Source: Streptomyces liangshanensis (GTDB lineage Bacteria > Actinomycetota > Actinomycetes > Streptomycetales > Streptomycetaceae). From it: 64,000 bases of DNA. Position numbers and translations under genes: made by a program. Positions 26,068-33,962 of this stretch are shown piece by piece; the first letter of the stretch is position 1; every line of letters begins with the position of its first letter. The stretch lies in contig NZ_CP050177.1 in assembly GCF_011694815.1 (NCBI RefSeq), forward strand, positions 7,323,501 through 7,387,500. The letters run 5' to 3'. The notes under the pieces were generated by a model that worked only from the letters and a program-made list of their open reading frames with translations, was not told the DNA's origin and did no database searches.

Positions 26068-26193
26068 GACGCTCCACCTTGTTCTCGTCCGTCACTCAGG
26101 AGACGGCGCGGCGCGGTGCCGGACAACAGAAAACCAGGTGGAGATTTCTCGGATCGTCGCGGGGTGCGGGGCGCGGGGTGCCGGGCGCGCGGG

Positions 26194-26373
26194 TCAGCGG
26201 CGGCCGCGGCGCGGCGCCCAGCCCGTACCGAGTCCCGCGACGTGCAGCGCGAGCAGCGTCAGGCCGAGGAGCATCAGGCTCGTCGGGGTGAAGATGGCGT
26301 GGTCCACCGACGTCTCGGTGCCGTTGATGAGGAAGGCGATCGCGAAGAGCGCCGCCGCTATGAAGCCGAGCAT
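26194..26373 (-). CDS. Small membrane protein, 59 residues
   Basis: MLGFIAAALFAIAFLINGTE, a loop (TSVDHAIFTPTS), then LMLLGLTLLALHVAGLGTGW and a basic tail APRRGRR: two membrane helices with both ends inside. GGGAGAAG precedes the ATG at 26373. It is a recurrent streptomycete type without known function. The same frame is open far upstream, but only antisense to other coding sequence, so the short form is the gene. Confidence 0.72.
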   Translation of the reverse strand: MLGFIAAALFAIAFLINGTETSVDHAIFTPTSLMLLGLTLLALHVAGLGTGWAPRRGRR

Positions 26374-26507
26374 CTGTCTTCTCCCGGTGTTCCGAAGGCC
26401 GGCCGCGGGCGGAACGCCGTGGTCGTGCCGTGGCACCCGGGTGCCCCCGGCCGCGCGGATGAATCCTCCGGCGCGTAACAGAACCTGACACGAAGTCAGG
26501 CGACCCC

Positions 26508-27389
26508 TCAGGACGGGCCGGTGCCCCGCCACAGCAGCAGCGCCACGTCGATCCCGGCCACCAGGATCGCCGCGAGGAAGGGCACCTTGGGCCACCGGCG
26601 TCCCAGCACCGACCCGCCCGTCGCGGCCACGAGCGCCCCCGCGACGGCGGCGATCCCGAGCGCGCCGGGCCGCCCCGCCGCCAGCAGGACCGTGGCCGCC
26701 ACCAGCGGGGCCGGCAGCAGCAGCCGTACGCCCGCCGGGCCCAGCCGCTGCGGCCAGCCGCGCACCCCCGTCGCGAGGTCGTCCTCGATGTCCGGCAGGA
26801 CGTTGCCCAGGTGCGCGCCGACGCCCACCAGCGCGGACGCCGCCACGACCGACCAGGCGGGCGCCGGGGTGCCCGGCAGGCCGAGCGTCACGAAGGCGGG
26901 CAGGGAGGCGAATCCGACCGCGTACGGCAGCCACGACCACACCGTCCTCTTGAGCCGCATGTTGTACGCCCAGGCCGCCGCCACCCCGGCCAGGTGGACC
27001 GCCCCGGCGAGCGGCCCGTACGCCAGGGACAGCGCCACGCACAGGGCCAGGGCGGCGCGCGCCGCCGAGCCCACGGTCCGCGCGTCGACCGTCCCGTCCG
27101 CCACCGGCTTGTCGCTCCGGCGCAGCGCGGTGTCGCGGTCCGCGTCGACCGCGTCGTTGCTCCAGCCCACCGACAACTGGCCCGCCAGGACGGCGGCGGC
27201 CACCAGCGCGACGCCGGCGGCGTCCTGCCCCGAGGCCACCGCGAGCCCGGTGACGAGCAGCGTGACCGCCGCCGTGGGGCCGGGGTGACAGGCCCTCAGC
27301 AACCCGGCCACCGTGCCGCGCGACCACCGGCCCGGCACCTCGCCGAGCGGCCCGCGGGCCCCCGCCTCTGCTCGCTCGACAGCGTCCAT
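26508..27389 (-). CDS. UbiA-family prenyltransferase
   Basis: 293 residues, about eight membrane helices. The two Asp-rich motifs that bind Mg2+ and the prenyl diphosphate are present: GWSNDAVDADRDTA (NDxxDxxxD) and NVLPDIEDDLATG. The ATG at 27389 (MDAVERAEAG) is chosen; upstream codons to 27590 would cross the divergent promoter. It is divergent from a type III PKS operon with a 190-bp shared gap, so it may prenylate the phenolic product, although a role in menaquinone-type metabolism is also possible. The substrate is inferred from context only. Confidence 0.9.
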   Translation of the reverse strand: MDAVERAEAGARGPLGEVPGRWSRGTVAGLLRACHPGPTAAVTLLVTGLAVASGQDAAGVALVAAAVLAGQLSVGWSNDAVDADRDTALRRSDKPVADGTVDARTVGSAARAALALCVALSLAYGPLAGAVHLAGVAAAWAYNMRLKRTVWSWLPYAVGFASLPAFVTLGLPGTPAPAWSVVAASALVGVGAHLGNVLPDIEDDLATGVRGWPQRLGPAGVRLLLPAPLVAATVLLAAGRPGALGIAAVAGALVAATGGSVLGRRWPKVPFLAAILVAGIDVALLLWRGTGPS

Positions 27390-27579
27390 GGCCTCATCGT
27401 AGGCCGCCCGCAGACGCGTTGGGGGTGCGTCGGGGGAGGGCTGTACGGGTGACGGGTCCCGCGGCCCGTCAGGCGGCCGCCCAGGGGCTTTCGCGGGGCC
27501 GTACAGGCGACTTCGGGTGTGGCCGCGCGGAGCGGGGGCAGGAATGGCACGTCCCACATCCCCCACCCTCGGACCGCAG

Positions 27580-28632
27580 ATGACTCGCATCGCAGCCGTC
27601 CATGGAGCTCTGGCTCCGCATCAGCACAGCCAACAAGAGCTCACCGACATGGTCGCGAGGACATGTCTGCCGGTGGGAGCCGACCGCCGGGTTCTGGACC
27701 GGGTGCACCGCGGCGCTCGCGTGGACACCCGCCACACGGCACTGCCCCTGGACGCGTACGGGGATCTCAAGGACTTCGGGGCCTGCAACGACGCCTTCAT
27801 CGCCACGGCCGTACCGCTCGGCGCCGAGGTCGTCGGCGCCGCGCTGGACGAGGCGGGCCTGTCCCCCCGCGACGTCGACCTCGTGATGTTCACCTCGGTC
27901 ACGGGCATCGCGGCGCCCTCCGTGGACGCCCGGCTGGTGGGGCTGCTCGGCATGCGGCCCGACGTCCGGAGGGTCCCGGTCTTCGGCCTCGGGTGTGTCG
28001 CCGGGGCGGCGGGCATCTCCCGGATCGACGACTACCTCCGGGGGCGCCCCGACGACGTGGCGGTGCTGCTCTCGGTCGAACTGTGCTCGCTCACCCTGCA
28101 ACGTGACGACGTGTCGGGCGCCAACCTGGTCGCCTCCGCGCTCTTCGGGGACGGCGCCGCGGCCGTGGTCGCCACCGGCGCCCGGCGCCGGGGAACGGGG
28201 CCGGTCGTCGTCGACACCCGCAGCCACATGTACCCGGACACCCAGGAGGTGATGGGCTGGGACATCACGGGCTCCGGCTTCCGGATCGTGCTGGACGCGG
28301 TGGTCCCCGACCTCGTACGGAAGAACCTGGCGCCCGAGGTGGACGCGTTCCTCGCCGACCACGGCCTCACCCGCGACGACATCACCGCGTGGGTGTGCCA
28401 CCCGGGCGGCCCGAAGGTGCTGGAGGCGATGGAGGAGGTCCTCGAACTGCCCGACGGGGCACTGGACCTGACGTGGCGTTCGCTGGCCGCCGCGGGGAAC
28501 CTGTCGTCGTCCTCCGTACTGCACGTCCTGCGCGACACACTGGCCGAACGCCGGCCGCCGGCGGGCAGCGCGGGACTGCTGCTCGCCATGGGGCCCGGCT
28601 TCTGCTCCGAGATGGTCCTGCTGCGCTGGTAG
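27580..28632 (+). CDS. srsA: Type III polyketide synthase, alkylresorcinol synthase-like
   Basis: 350 residues. The catalytic triad of chalcone synthase-like enzymes is intact: Cys139 in FGLGCVAGAAG, His274 in WVCHPGGPK and Asn307 in AAGNLSSSSVLHVL. The C-terminal GPGFCSEMVLLRW is also family-typical. It starts the gene order type III PKS, ICMT-like methyltransferase, flavin hydroxylase, which matches srsABC of Streptomyces griseus, where SrsA makes alkylresorcinols from long acyl starters and malonyl/methylmalonyl-CoA. The start at 27580 (MTRIAAVHG) is preferred over upstream in-frame codons because of alignment to the fold start. Confidence 0.9.
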   Translation: MTRIAAVHGALAPHQHSQQELTDMVARTCLPVGADRRVLDRVHRGARVDTRHTALPLDAYGDLKDFGACNDAFIATAVPLGAEVVGAALDEAGLSPRDVDLVMFTSVTGIAAPSVDARLVGLLGMRPDVRRVPVFGLGCVAGAAGISRIDDYLRGRPDDVAVLLSVELCSLTLQRDDVSGANLVASALFGDGAAAVVATGARRRGTGPVVVDTRSHMYPDTQEVMGWDITGSGFRIVLDAVVPDLVRKNLAPEVDAFLADHGLTRDDITAWVCHPGGPKVLEAMEEVLELPDGALDLTWRSLAAAGNLSSSSVLHVLRDTLAERRPPAGSAGLLLAMGPGFCSEMVLLRW

Positions 28633-28666
28633 ACGGTCCTGCTGTGCTGGGAGAGGGAGGGACGAG

Positions 28667-29191
28667 ATGATCTGGTACACCGCGCTGATCCTGGCGGTCG
28701 GCGCCGAGCGCCTCGCCGAACTGGTCGTCGCCAAGCGCAACTCGCGCTGGAGCCTGGAGCGCGGCGGCGTCGAACGCGGCCAGGGGCACTATCCGCCGAT
28801 GGTCGTCCTGCACACCGGCCTGCTGCTCGGCTGTCTCGCCGAAGTGTGGCTCGCCGACCGGCCGTTCGACGCCGTCCTCGGCTGGTCGATGCTCGCCGTC
28901 GCGGTCGCCGCGCAAGGGCTGCGCTGGTGGTGCATCCGCACGCTGGGCCCCCGCTGGAACACCAAGGTGGTGGTCGTGCCCGGACTGCCGCTGGTGACGG
29001 GCGGACCGTACCGCTGGTTCCGCCACCCCAACTACGTGGCGGTGGTGGCCGAGGGCGTCGCCCTGCCCCTCGTGCACACCGCCTGGACGACGGCCCTCGT
29101 CTTCACCGTGCTCAACGCCTGGCTGCTGACCGTCCGCATAAGGTGCGAGAACACCGCCCTCGACACCGTCGCGGCGGGCGCCCGGACGTGA
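28667..29191 (+). CDS. srsB: Isoprenylcysteine carboxyl methyltransferase-like membrane O-methyltransferase
   Basis: 174 residues with four to five membrane helices. The ICMT/PEMT signature is GPYRWFRHPNYVAVVAEG, with RWWCIRTLGPRWNTKVVVVP before it. The family binds S-adenosylmethionine at the membrane face. In srsABC the equivalent enzyme methylates the phenolic hydroxyl of alkylresorcinol. GGGAGGGACG precedes the ATG, 34 bases after the PKS stop. The GTGA overlap with the next gene couples translation. Confidence 0.88.
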   Translation: MIWYTALILAVGAERLAELVVAKRNSRWSLERGGVERGQGHYPPMVVLHTGLLLGCLAEVWLADRPFDAVLGWSMLAVAVAAQGLRWWCIRTLGPRWNTKVVVVPGLPLVTGGPYRWFRHPNYVAVVAEGVALPLVHTAWTTALVFTVLNAWLLTVRIRCENTALDTVAAGART

Positions 29192-30204
29192 TCGACCTCC
29201 TCGTCGTCGGAGGCGGCCCCGCGGGACTGGCGACCGCCGTGCACGCCGCCCTCGCCGGGATGGAGGCGGTGGTCGTCGAGCCGCGCCCCTCCCCGGTCGA
29301 CAAGGCGTGCGGCGAGGGCGTGATGCCCAGCGGCGTACGGGCGTTGGCGGCGCTCGGGCTGGAACTCCCGCACGGCCACCCGCTGCGCGGGATCCGCTAC
29401 GTACGGGGTCCCCACCACGCCGAGGCGCCGTTCGGCGACGGGTTCGGGCTCGGGGTGCGCCGTACGGAACTGCACGCGGCCCTCACCCGGCGCGCCGAGG
29501 AGGCCGGCGTCAAGATCGTGACGGACCGCGTCGGCGAGATCGGGCAGCACGCGGACTCGGTCACCGCGGCGGGACTGCGGGCCCGCTGGCTGGTGGCCGC
29601 GGACGGGCTGCACTCACCGGTACGGCGCGGGCTCGGCCTGGACCTGCCCGACCACCGGCCCCGGCGGTACGGCCTGCGGCGTCACTACCGCGTGAAGCCG
29701 TGGACGGACTTCGTCGAGGTGCACTGGTCGGAGGCGGGGGAGGCGTACGTGACCCCGGTCGCCGAGGACGTGGTGGGGGTGGCGGTCCTCAGCACCCTGC
29801 GGCGCGGCTACGACGCGCACCTGGCCGGCTTCCCCGGCCTGCTCGCCCGGCTCGACGGGCCGCCCGCGACCGCCGTGCGCGGGGCGGGGCCGCTGCGGCA
29901 GCGGGTGCGCCGGCGCACGGCGGGGCGGGTGCTGCTCGTCGGGGACGCGGCCGGTTACGTCGACGCGCTCACCGGCGAGGGGGTGGCGCTCGCGCTGGCG
30001 TCGGCGGAGGCGGCCGTACGGTGCCTGCGCGCCGGGCGGCCCGAGCGGTACGAGCGCGAGTGGCTCAGGCTCTCCCGGCGCCACCGGCTGCTGACCGAGG
30101 GCCTGGTGCGGGTCGCCGGGCGCCCGGCGGGGGCCCGGCTGATCGTCCCGGCGGCGGCCCGCCTGCCGTCGGTCTTCGCGGCGGCGGTGCGGGCGTTGCA
30201 GTGA
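29188..30204 (+). CDS. srsC: FAD-dependent phenolic hydroxylase (SrsC-like)
   Basis: 338 residues of the p-hydroxybenzoate hydroxylase/geranylgeranyl reductase fold. Motifs: the dinucleotide site VIDLLVVGGGPAGLATAVHA, the CGEGVMPSGV segment, ADGLHSPVR (DG motif) and VLLVGDAAGYVDALTGEG (GD motif). It should hydroxylate the alkylresorcinol ring, giving a hydroquinone that oxidises to a quinone. The GTG at 29188 overlaps the methyltransferase TGA. It is the last gene of the operon, converging on the DUF4032 gene. Confidence 0.88.
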   Translation: MIDLLVVGGGPAGLATAVHAALAGMEAVVVEPRPSPVDKACGEGVMPSGVRALAALGLELPHGHPLRGIRYVRGPHHAEAPFGDGFGLGVRRTELHAALTRRAEEAGVKIVTDRVGEIGQHADSVTAAGLRARWLVAADGLHSPVRRGLGLDLPDHRPRRYGLRRHYRVKPWTDFVEVHWSEAGEAYVTPVAEDVVGVAVLSTLRRGYDAHLAGFPGLLARLDGPPATAVRGAGPLRQRVRRRTAGRVLLVGDAAGYVDALTGEGVALALASAEAAVRCLRAGRPERYEREWLRLSRRHRLLTEGLVRVAGRPAGARLIVPAAARLPSVFAAAVRALQ

Positions 30205-30311
30205 GGCGGGCGTTGCGGTGGGGCGGTGGGACGCGCGGCGGGTCCCGTACCGTCCGGCGGGAGGCCCGCTAGGTCCCGTACCCCGACCCGGCCGGACCCG
30301 TACCCCCGAGG

Positions 30312-31568
30312 TCAGGGCGACAGGCCCGCCGACTCGTCCGCGGCCTGGACGGTCAGCGCGCTCACCACGTGCGGCAGGACGTTCGCGACGTAGTCGTCGA
30401 CGGTCGCCTCGATCCCCACGTCGTGCCCCGCCCTCTCCGACAGGTACCAGCGGTGCTCCAGCACCTCGTGGTAGATCTGCGCCGCGTCCATCTCCCCGCG
30501 CAGCTCCGGCGGAACGGCCCGTACCGTCGGCCGGAACACGTCCCGCACCCAGCGGTGCGCGAGCACCTCGGGGCGGGCGCCGAGCGGGTCCCCCGGTACG
30601 TAGTCGTCCTCTCCGGCCATCCAGCTCTCCAGGTCGTTGAGCAGCCGCCGCGCCTGGTTCTCCTCGGCGTCGAGGCCGGTCAGCCGCAGCAGTTGGCGCT
30701 GATGGTGGCCGGCGTCCACCACCTTCGGCAGGAACGTCACGGTGTCGCCCACGGGGGAGCGCTCGATCTGCATCTCGGCCACGTCGAAGCCCAGGTCGTT
30801 GAGCCGCCGTATGCGCCGGTCGATGTAGTGCCGCTTGCCCACCGGGTAGACCGACTCGCGGGTCAGCTCGTGCCAGAGGTCCTCGTACCGCTGGACGATC
30901 GCCGCGCCGAACGGGATCGGGTCGACCGACGGGTGCAGCGCCCCCGACGCCTCCAGGTCCATCAGCTCCCCGGCGATGTTCATCCGGGCCAGCTCTATGT
31001 CGTACTCCCGCTGGCCCCGGCTCAGGTTCTGCTGGAGCTGGCCGGTCTCGGCGTCCACCAGGTACGCGGCGTACGCGCCCGCGTCGCGCCGGAACAGCGC
31101 GTTGGACAACGAGCAGTCGCCCCACGCGAAACCGGCCAGGTGCAGCCGCACGAGCAGCACGGCCAGCGCGTCCATGAGCCGCTTCACGGTGGACGGCCGC
31201 ATCGTCGACTCGAACATCGAGCGGTACGGCAGCGATCCCTTGAGGTGGCGGGTGATCAGCGCCGACTCCAGCGGCTCGCCGTCCGCGTCCACGCGCCCGG
31301 TCACCACGGCCAGCGGGTCCACGGCCGGTATGCCGAGCCGGTGCAGGTCCCGCAGCAGCCCGAACTCCCGTACCGCCGCCCGTTCGGTGATCTCCTTGAC
31401 CGCCACCACGTCGGGCCCCGCCGACGCGAAGCGCACCACGTGGCGCGAGATGCCGCGCGGGAGCGCCACGAGGCACTCCGCGGGCCACTCGTCGAGCTGG
31501 GTGTTCCAGGGCAGGTCGAGGAGCACGGCGGGCTGCTCCGGGTTGGTCGCGCTGATCTGTAGCGCCAT
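30312..31568 (-). CDS. DUF4032 protein with kinase-like domain
   Basis: 418 residues. The N-terminal half resembles lipopolysaccharide kinase/RIO-like folds: VVAVKEITERAAVREFGLLR (Lys), RLHLAGFAWGDCSLSNALF (catalytic-loop equivalent with Asp and Asn) and AAYLVDAETGQL (DxE in place of DFG). The C-terminal half is DUF4032 (VGKRHYIDRRIRRLNDLGFD; YHEVLEHRWYLSE). The start at 31568 (MALQISATN) has GGGAGA upstream. Function in the cell is unknown; a phosphotransfer role is plausible. It is divergent from the MFS operon. Confidence 0.88.
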   Translation of the reverse strand: MALQISATNPEQPAVLLDLPWNTQLDEWPAECLVALPRGISRHVVRFASAGPDVVAVKEITERAAVREFGLLRDLHRLGIPAVDPLAVVTGRVDADGEPLESALITRHLKGSLPYRSMFESTMRPSTVKRLMDALAVLLVRLHLAGFAWGDCSLSNALFRRDAGAYAAYLVDAETGQLQQNLSRGQREYDIELARMNIAGELMDLEASGALHPSVDPIPFGAAIVQRYEDLWHELTRESVYPVGKRHYIDRRIRRLNDLGFDVAEMQIERSPVGDTVTFLPKVVDAGHHQRQLLRLTGLDAEENQARRLLNDLESWMAGEDDYVPGDPLGARPEVLAHRWVRDVFRPTVRAVPPELRGEMDAAQIYHEVLEHRWYLSERAGHDVGIEATVDDYVANVLPHVVSALTVQAADESAGLSP

Positions 31569-31704
31569 CGCGTCTCCCACGGCGTTGTCGGGCGCGAACC
31601 GGACCCGGAACCGCCGGTACCAGTGTGCCGGGGGGCGCGACGCCCCCCGACGGCCGGGGGAGCGGTCCGGTGGGCGGTGTCCTGAGGGGAGTGGCGAGGG
31701 GCGT

Positions 31705-31781
31705 GGTGAACGTCTGTGCACCCCAGTAGTTCGATGGTGTATACATGTATTTACCCTGAGGGGTGAACGCCTGTGCACCCC
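31705..31781 (+). promoter_or_regulatory. Paired 20-bp repeats flanking the MFS-TetR promoter
   Basis: GGTGAACGTCTGTGCACCCC (31705-31724) and GGTGAACGCCTGTGCACCCC (31762-31781) differ at one base. Each is a GGTG...CACC dyad. Between them are a -10-like TATACA (31740-31745) and the palindrome ATACATGTAT (31741-31750). Two operator copies around a promoter fit control by the TetR protein encoded downstream. Confidence 0.65.
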
Positions 31782-31812
31782 TCCTGCTGTGACCCGGCCC
31801 GTACGGAGAGAC

Positions 31813-33294
31813 ATGTCAGAAGCGACACCCCAGCCCGCCCCGGCCCCGCGCGCCCGCTTCCTGGTGGCCGTGCTCGCCTTCTGCGGAGTCGTGGTCGCCG
31901 TCATGCAGACGCTGGTCGTGCCGCTGCTGCCGCACATCCCCCAGCTCACCGGCGCCACCCCGACGGCCGCCAGCTGGCTGGTCACCGTCACCCTCCTCAC
32001 CGGCGCCGTCTGCACCCCCGTGCTCGGGCGGGTCGGCGACATGTACGGCAAGCGCCGGGTGCTCCTCGCCTCCCTCGGCGTGCTGGTGGCCGGGTCCGTC
32101 CTGTGCGCGGTCAGCTCGCAGATCGCCGTGCTCATCGCGGGCCGAGCGCTCCAGGGCGCGGCGCTCGCCGTGGTGCCGCTCGGCATCAGCATCATGCGCG
32201 ACGAGCTGCCGCCCGTCCGGGTCCTGCCCTCGATCGGGCTGATGAGCTCGACGCTGGGCATCGGCGCCGCCATCGGCCTGCCGGTCGCCGCGCTGGTGGT
32301 GGAGCACTACGACTGGCACACCATGTTCTGGGCGTCGGCCGGGCTGGGGCTGCTCGACATGGTGCTCGTCCTGCTCGTCATACCCGAATCGCCGGTGCGC
32401 TCGCGCGGGCGCTTCGACGCGCCCGGCGCGCTCGGGCTGTCCGCCGCCCTGGTGAGCCTGCTGCTCGCGGTCACCCAGGGCGGCTCGTGGGGCTGGACGT
32501 CCGTCCGCACGCTGGGCCTGCTCGCCCTCGCCGTCCTGATCGGACTGGTCTGGGGCGCGTACGAACTCCGTACCACCAGCCCCATGGTCGACCTGCGGGT
32601 CTCCTCGAAGCCCGCCGTCCTGCTGACGAACGTCGCGGCCCTCCTGATCGGCTTCGCGTTCTACGCCAACTCCCTGTCCACCGCCCAGATGGTGCAGGAA
32701 CCGAAGGCCACCGGGTACGGGCTCGGCGCGTCGATCGTCGTCAGCGGCCTGTGCCTGCTGCCCGGCGGCCTCGCGATGGTCGCGCTGTCCCCGGTGTCGG
32801 CGCGGATCTCCGCGAAGTACGGGCCGAAGACGGCCCTCGCGCTCGCCGCGGCCATCCTGGCGGTGGGCTACGTGGTGCGGTTCTTCACCAGCCACCAGTT
32901 CTGGACGATCATCCTCGGCGCGACCGTCGTCGCGGCGGGTACCGCCATCGCCTACTCCGCGCTGCCCGCCCTGGTGATGCGCGCGGTGCCGGTGAGCGAG
33001 ACGGGGGCGGCGAACGGGCTCAACACCCTGATGCGGTCGGTCGGGCAGGCGTTCTGCAGCGCCGTGGTGGCCGCCGTGCTCGCGAACGTCACCTTCCAGG
33101 TGGACGGGCGGACCGCCCCCACCCTCCACGCGTACCTCCTCGTCTTCCTCATCGCGGCGGGCGCGGCGCTGCTCGCGCTGGCCGTCACGCTGTGTCTGCC
33201 GCGGCAGCGCCCCACCGCCCCCGGTACCGTCGGGCGGGACAGGGCGCGGGTGACGTCGGCGGGCGTCCGCCCTGGCGGCCGGGAGGGCGCATGA
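31813..33294 (+). CDS. MFS multidrug-type exporter (DHA2-like)
   Basis: 493 residues, about 14 membrane helices. The loop 2-3 motif is GRVGDMYGKRRVLLASLG, and motif C-like glycine-rich helices follow (LMSSTLGIGAAIGLPVAALV). The N-terminus is cytoplasmic. The pattern is of proton-driven drug/H+ antiporters such as EmrB/QacA relatives. It overlaps the TetR gene by four bases (ATGA) and is preceded by duplicated 20-bp operators. Expected role: export of a toxic compound that also binds the TetR protein. Confidence 0.93.
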   Translation: MSEATPQPAPAPRARFLVAVLAFCGVVVAVMQTLVVPLLPHIPQLTGATPTAASWLVTVTLLTGAVCTPVLGRVGDMYGKRRVLLASLGVLVAGSVLCAVSSQIAVLIAGRALQGAALAVVPLGISIMRDELPPVRVLPSIGLMSSTLGIGAAIGLPVAALVVEHYDWHTMFWASAGLGLLDMVLVLLVIPESPVRSRGRFDAPGALGLSAALVSLLLAVTQGGSWGWTSVRTLGLLALAVLIGLVWGAYELRTTSPMVDLRVSSKPAVLLTNVAALLIGFAFYANSLSTAQMVQEPKATGYGLGASIVVSGLCLLPGGLAMVALSPVSARISAKYGPKTALALAAAILAVGYVVRFFTSHQFWTIILGATVVAAGTAIAYSALPALVMRAVPVSETGAANGLNTLMRSVGQAFCSAVVAAVLANVTFQVDGRTAPTLHAYLLVFLIAAGAALLALAVTLCLPRQRPTAPGTVGRDRARVTSAGVRPGGREGA

Positions 33295-33935
33295 ACGGGC
33301 AGACCGACCACACCACCACCGGGGGCGCCGGCACCGGCGCCGGGGGTGGAACCGGTGCGGGCGGTGGTACGACGAGTGGGGGCGCCGACCCGGGAACCGG
33401 CCGCCGGGCCATCCTGCTCGTCGCCCGGCGCGCGTTCGCCTTCCGCCCCTACGCCGAGGTGACCCTGCGGGCCATCGCCGCTGACGCGGGGGTGAGCCCC
33501 TCCCTGATCGTCAAGCACTTCGGCACGAAGGAGGCGCTCTTCAACACCGTCGCCGACTTCGGCCCCGCCGCCGACACCCTCCTCGCCGCGCCGCCCGCCT
33601 CGCTCGGCCGCCACCTGGTGCTGGCCCTCCTGCGCGCCCGCGAGGAGCAGAGTTCCGACCCCCTGCTGCGGGTGGTGTTCTCGCTCGGCAAGGACGACGA
33701 ACGGACCCTGCTGAGGGAGCGTTTCGACGCCCAGTTCACCCAGCGCCTGGCCGCGCTGCTGCCCGGCCCCGAGGCCGCCCTGCGCGCCGAACTGATCGCG
33801 GCCCAGGTCCTCGGCCTCGGCGTGACCCTCAGCCTGTACCGCGCGGGCGCGGCGGCGGCCGTGACCCCCGAACGCCTCGCCGACCTCTACGCGCCCGGCC
33901 TCCAGCGCCTCGTCACCCCCGCCGACGCGGCCTAG
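33291..33935 (+). CDS. TetR/AcrR-family repressor
   Basis: 214 residues. After a 38-residue Gly/Thr-rich N-terminal stretch (TTTGGAGTGAGGGTGAGGGT), the HTH is FRPYAEVTLRAIAADAGVSP and LIVKHFGTKEALFNTV. The C-terminal ligand and dimer region (about 100-205) is of the TetR_C type (RFDAQFTQRLAALLPG). The long glycine tract is unusual for TetR proteins, and the true start could lie closer to the HTH; the ATG at 33291 is kept because its overlap with the exporter stop is typical coupling. Likely ligand: the substrate of the exporter. Confidence 0.9.
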   Translation: MNGQTDHTTTGGAGTGAGGGTGAGGGTTSGGADPGTGRRAILLVARRAFAFRPYAEVTLRAIAADAGVSPSLIVKHFGTKEALFNTVADFGPAADTLLAAPPASLGRHLVLALLRAREEQSSDPLLRVVFSLGKDDERTLLRERFDAQFTQRLAALLPGPEAALRAELIAAQVLGLGVTLSLYRAGAAAAVTPERLADLYAPGLQRLVTPADAA

Positions 33936-33962
33936 GACGGCCCCGGTTGCCGCACCGGGCAC

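Noticed and set aside
29614..31746. 710-codon open frame on the minus strand
   Set aside because: Overlaps the flavin hydroxylase and DUF4032 genes in another frame and shows no domain.
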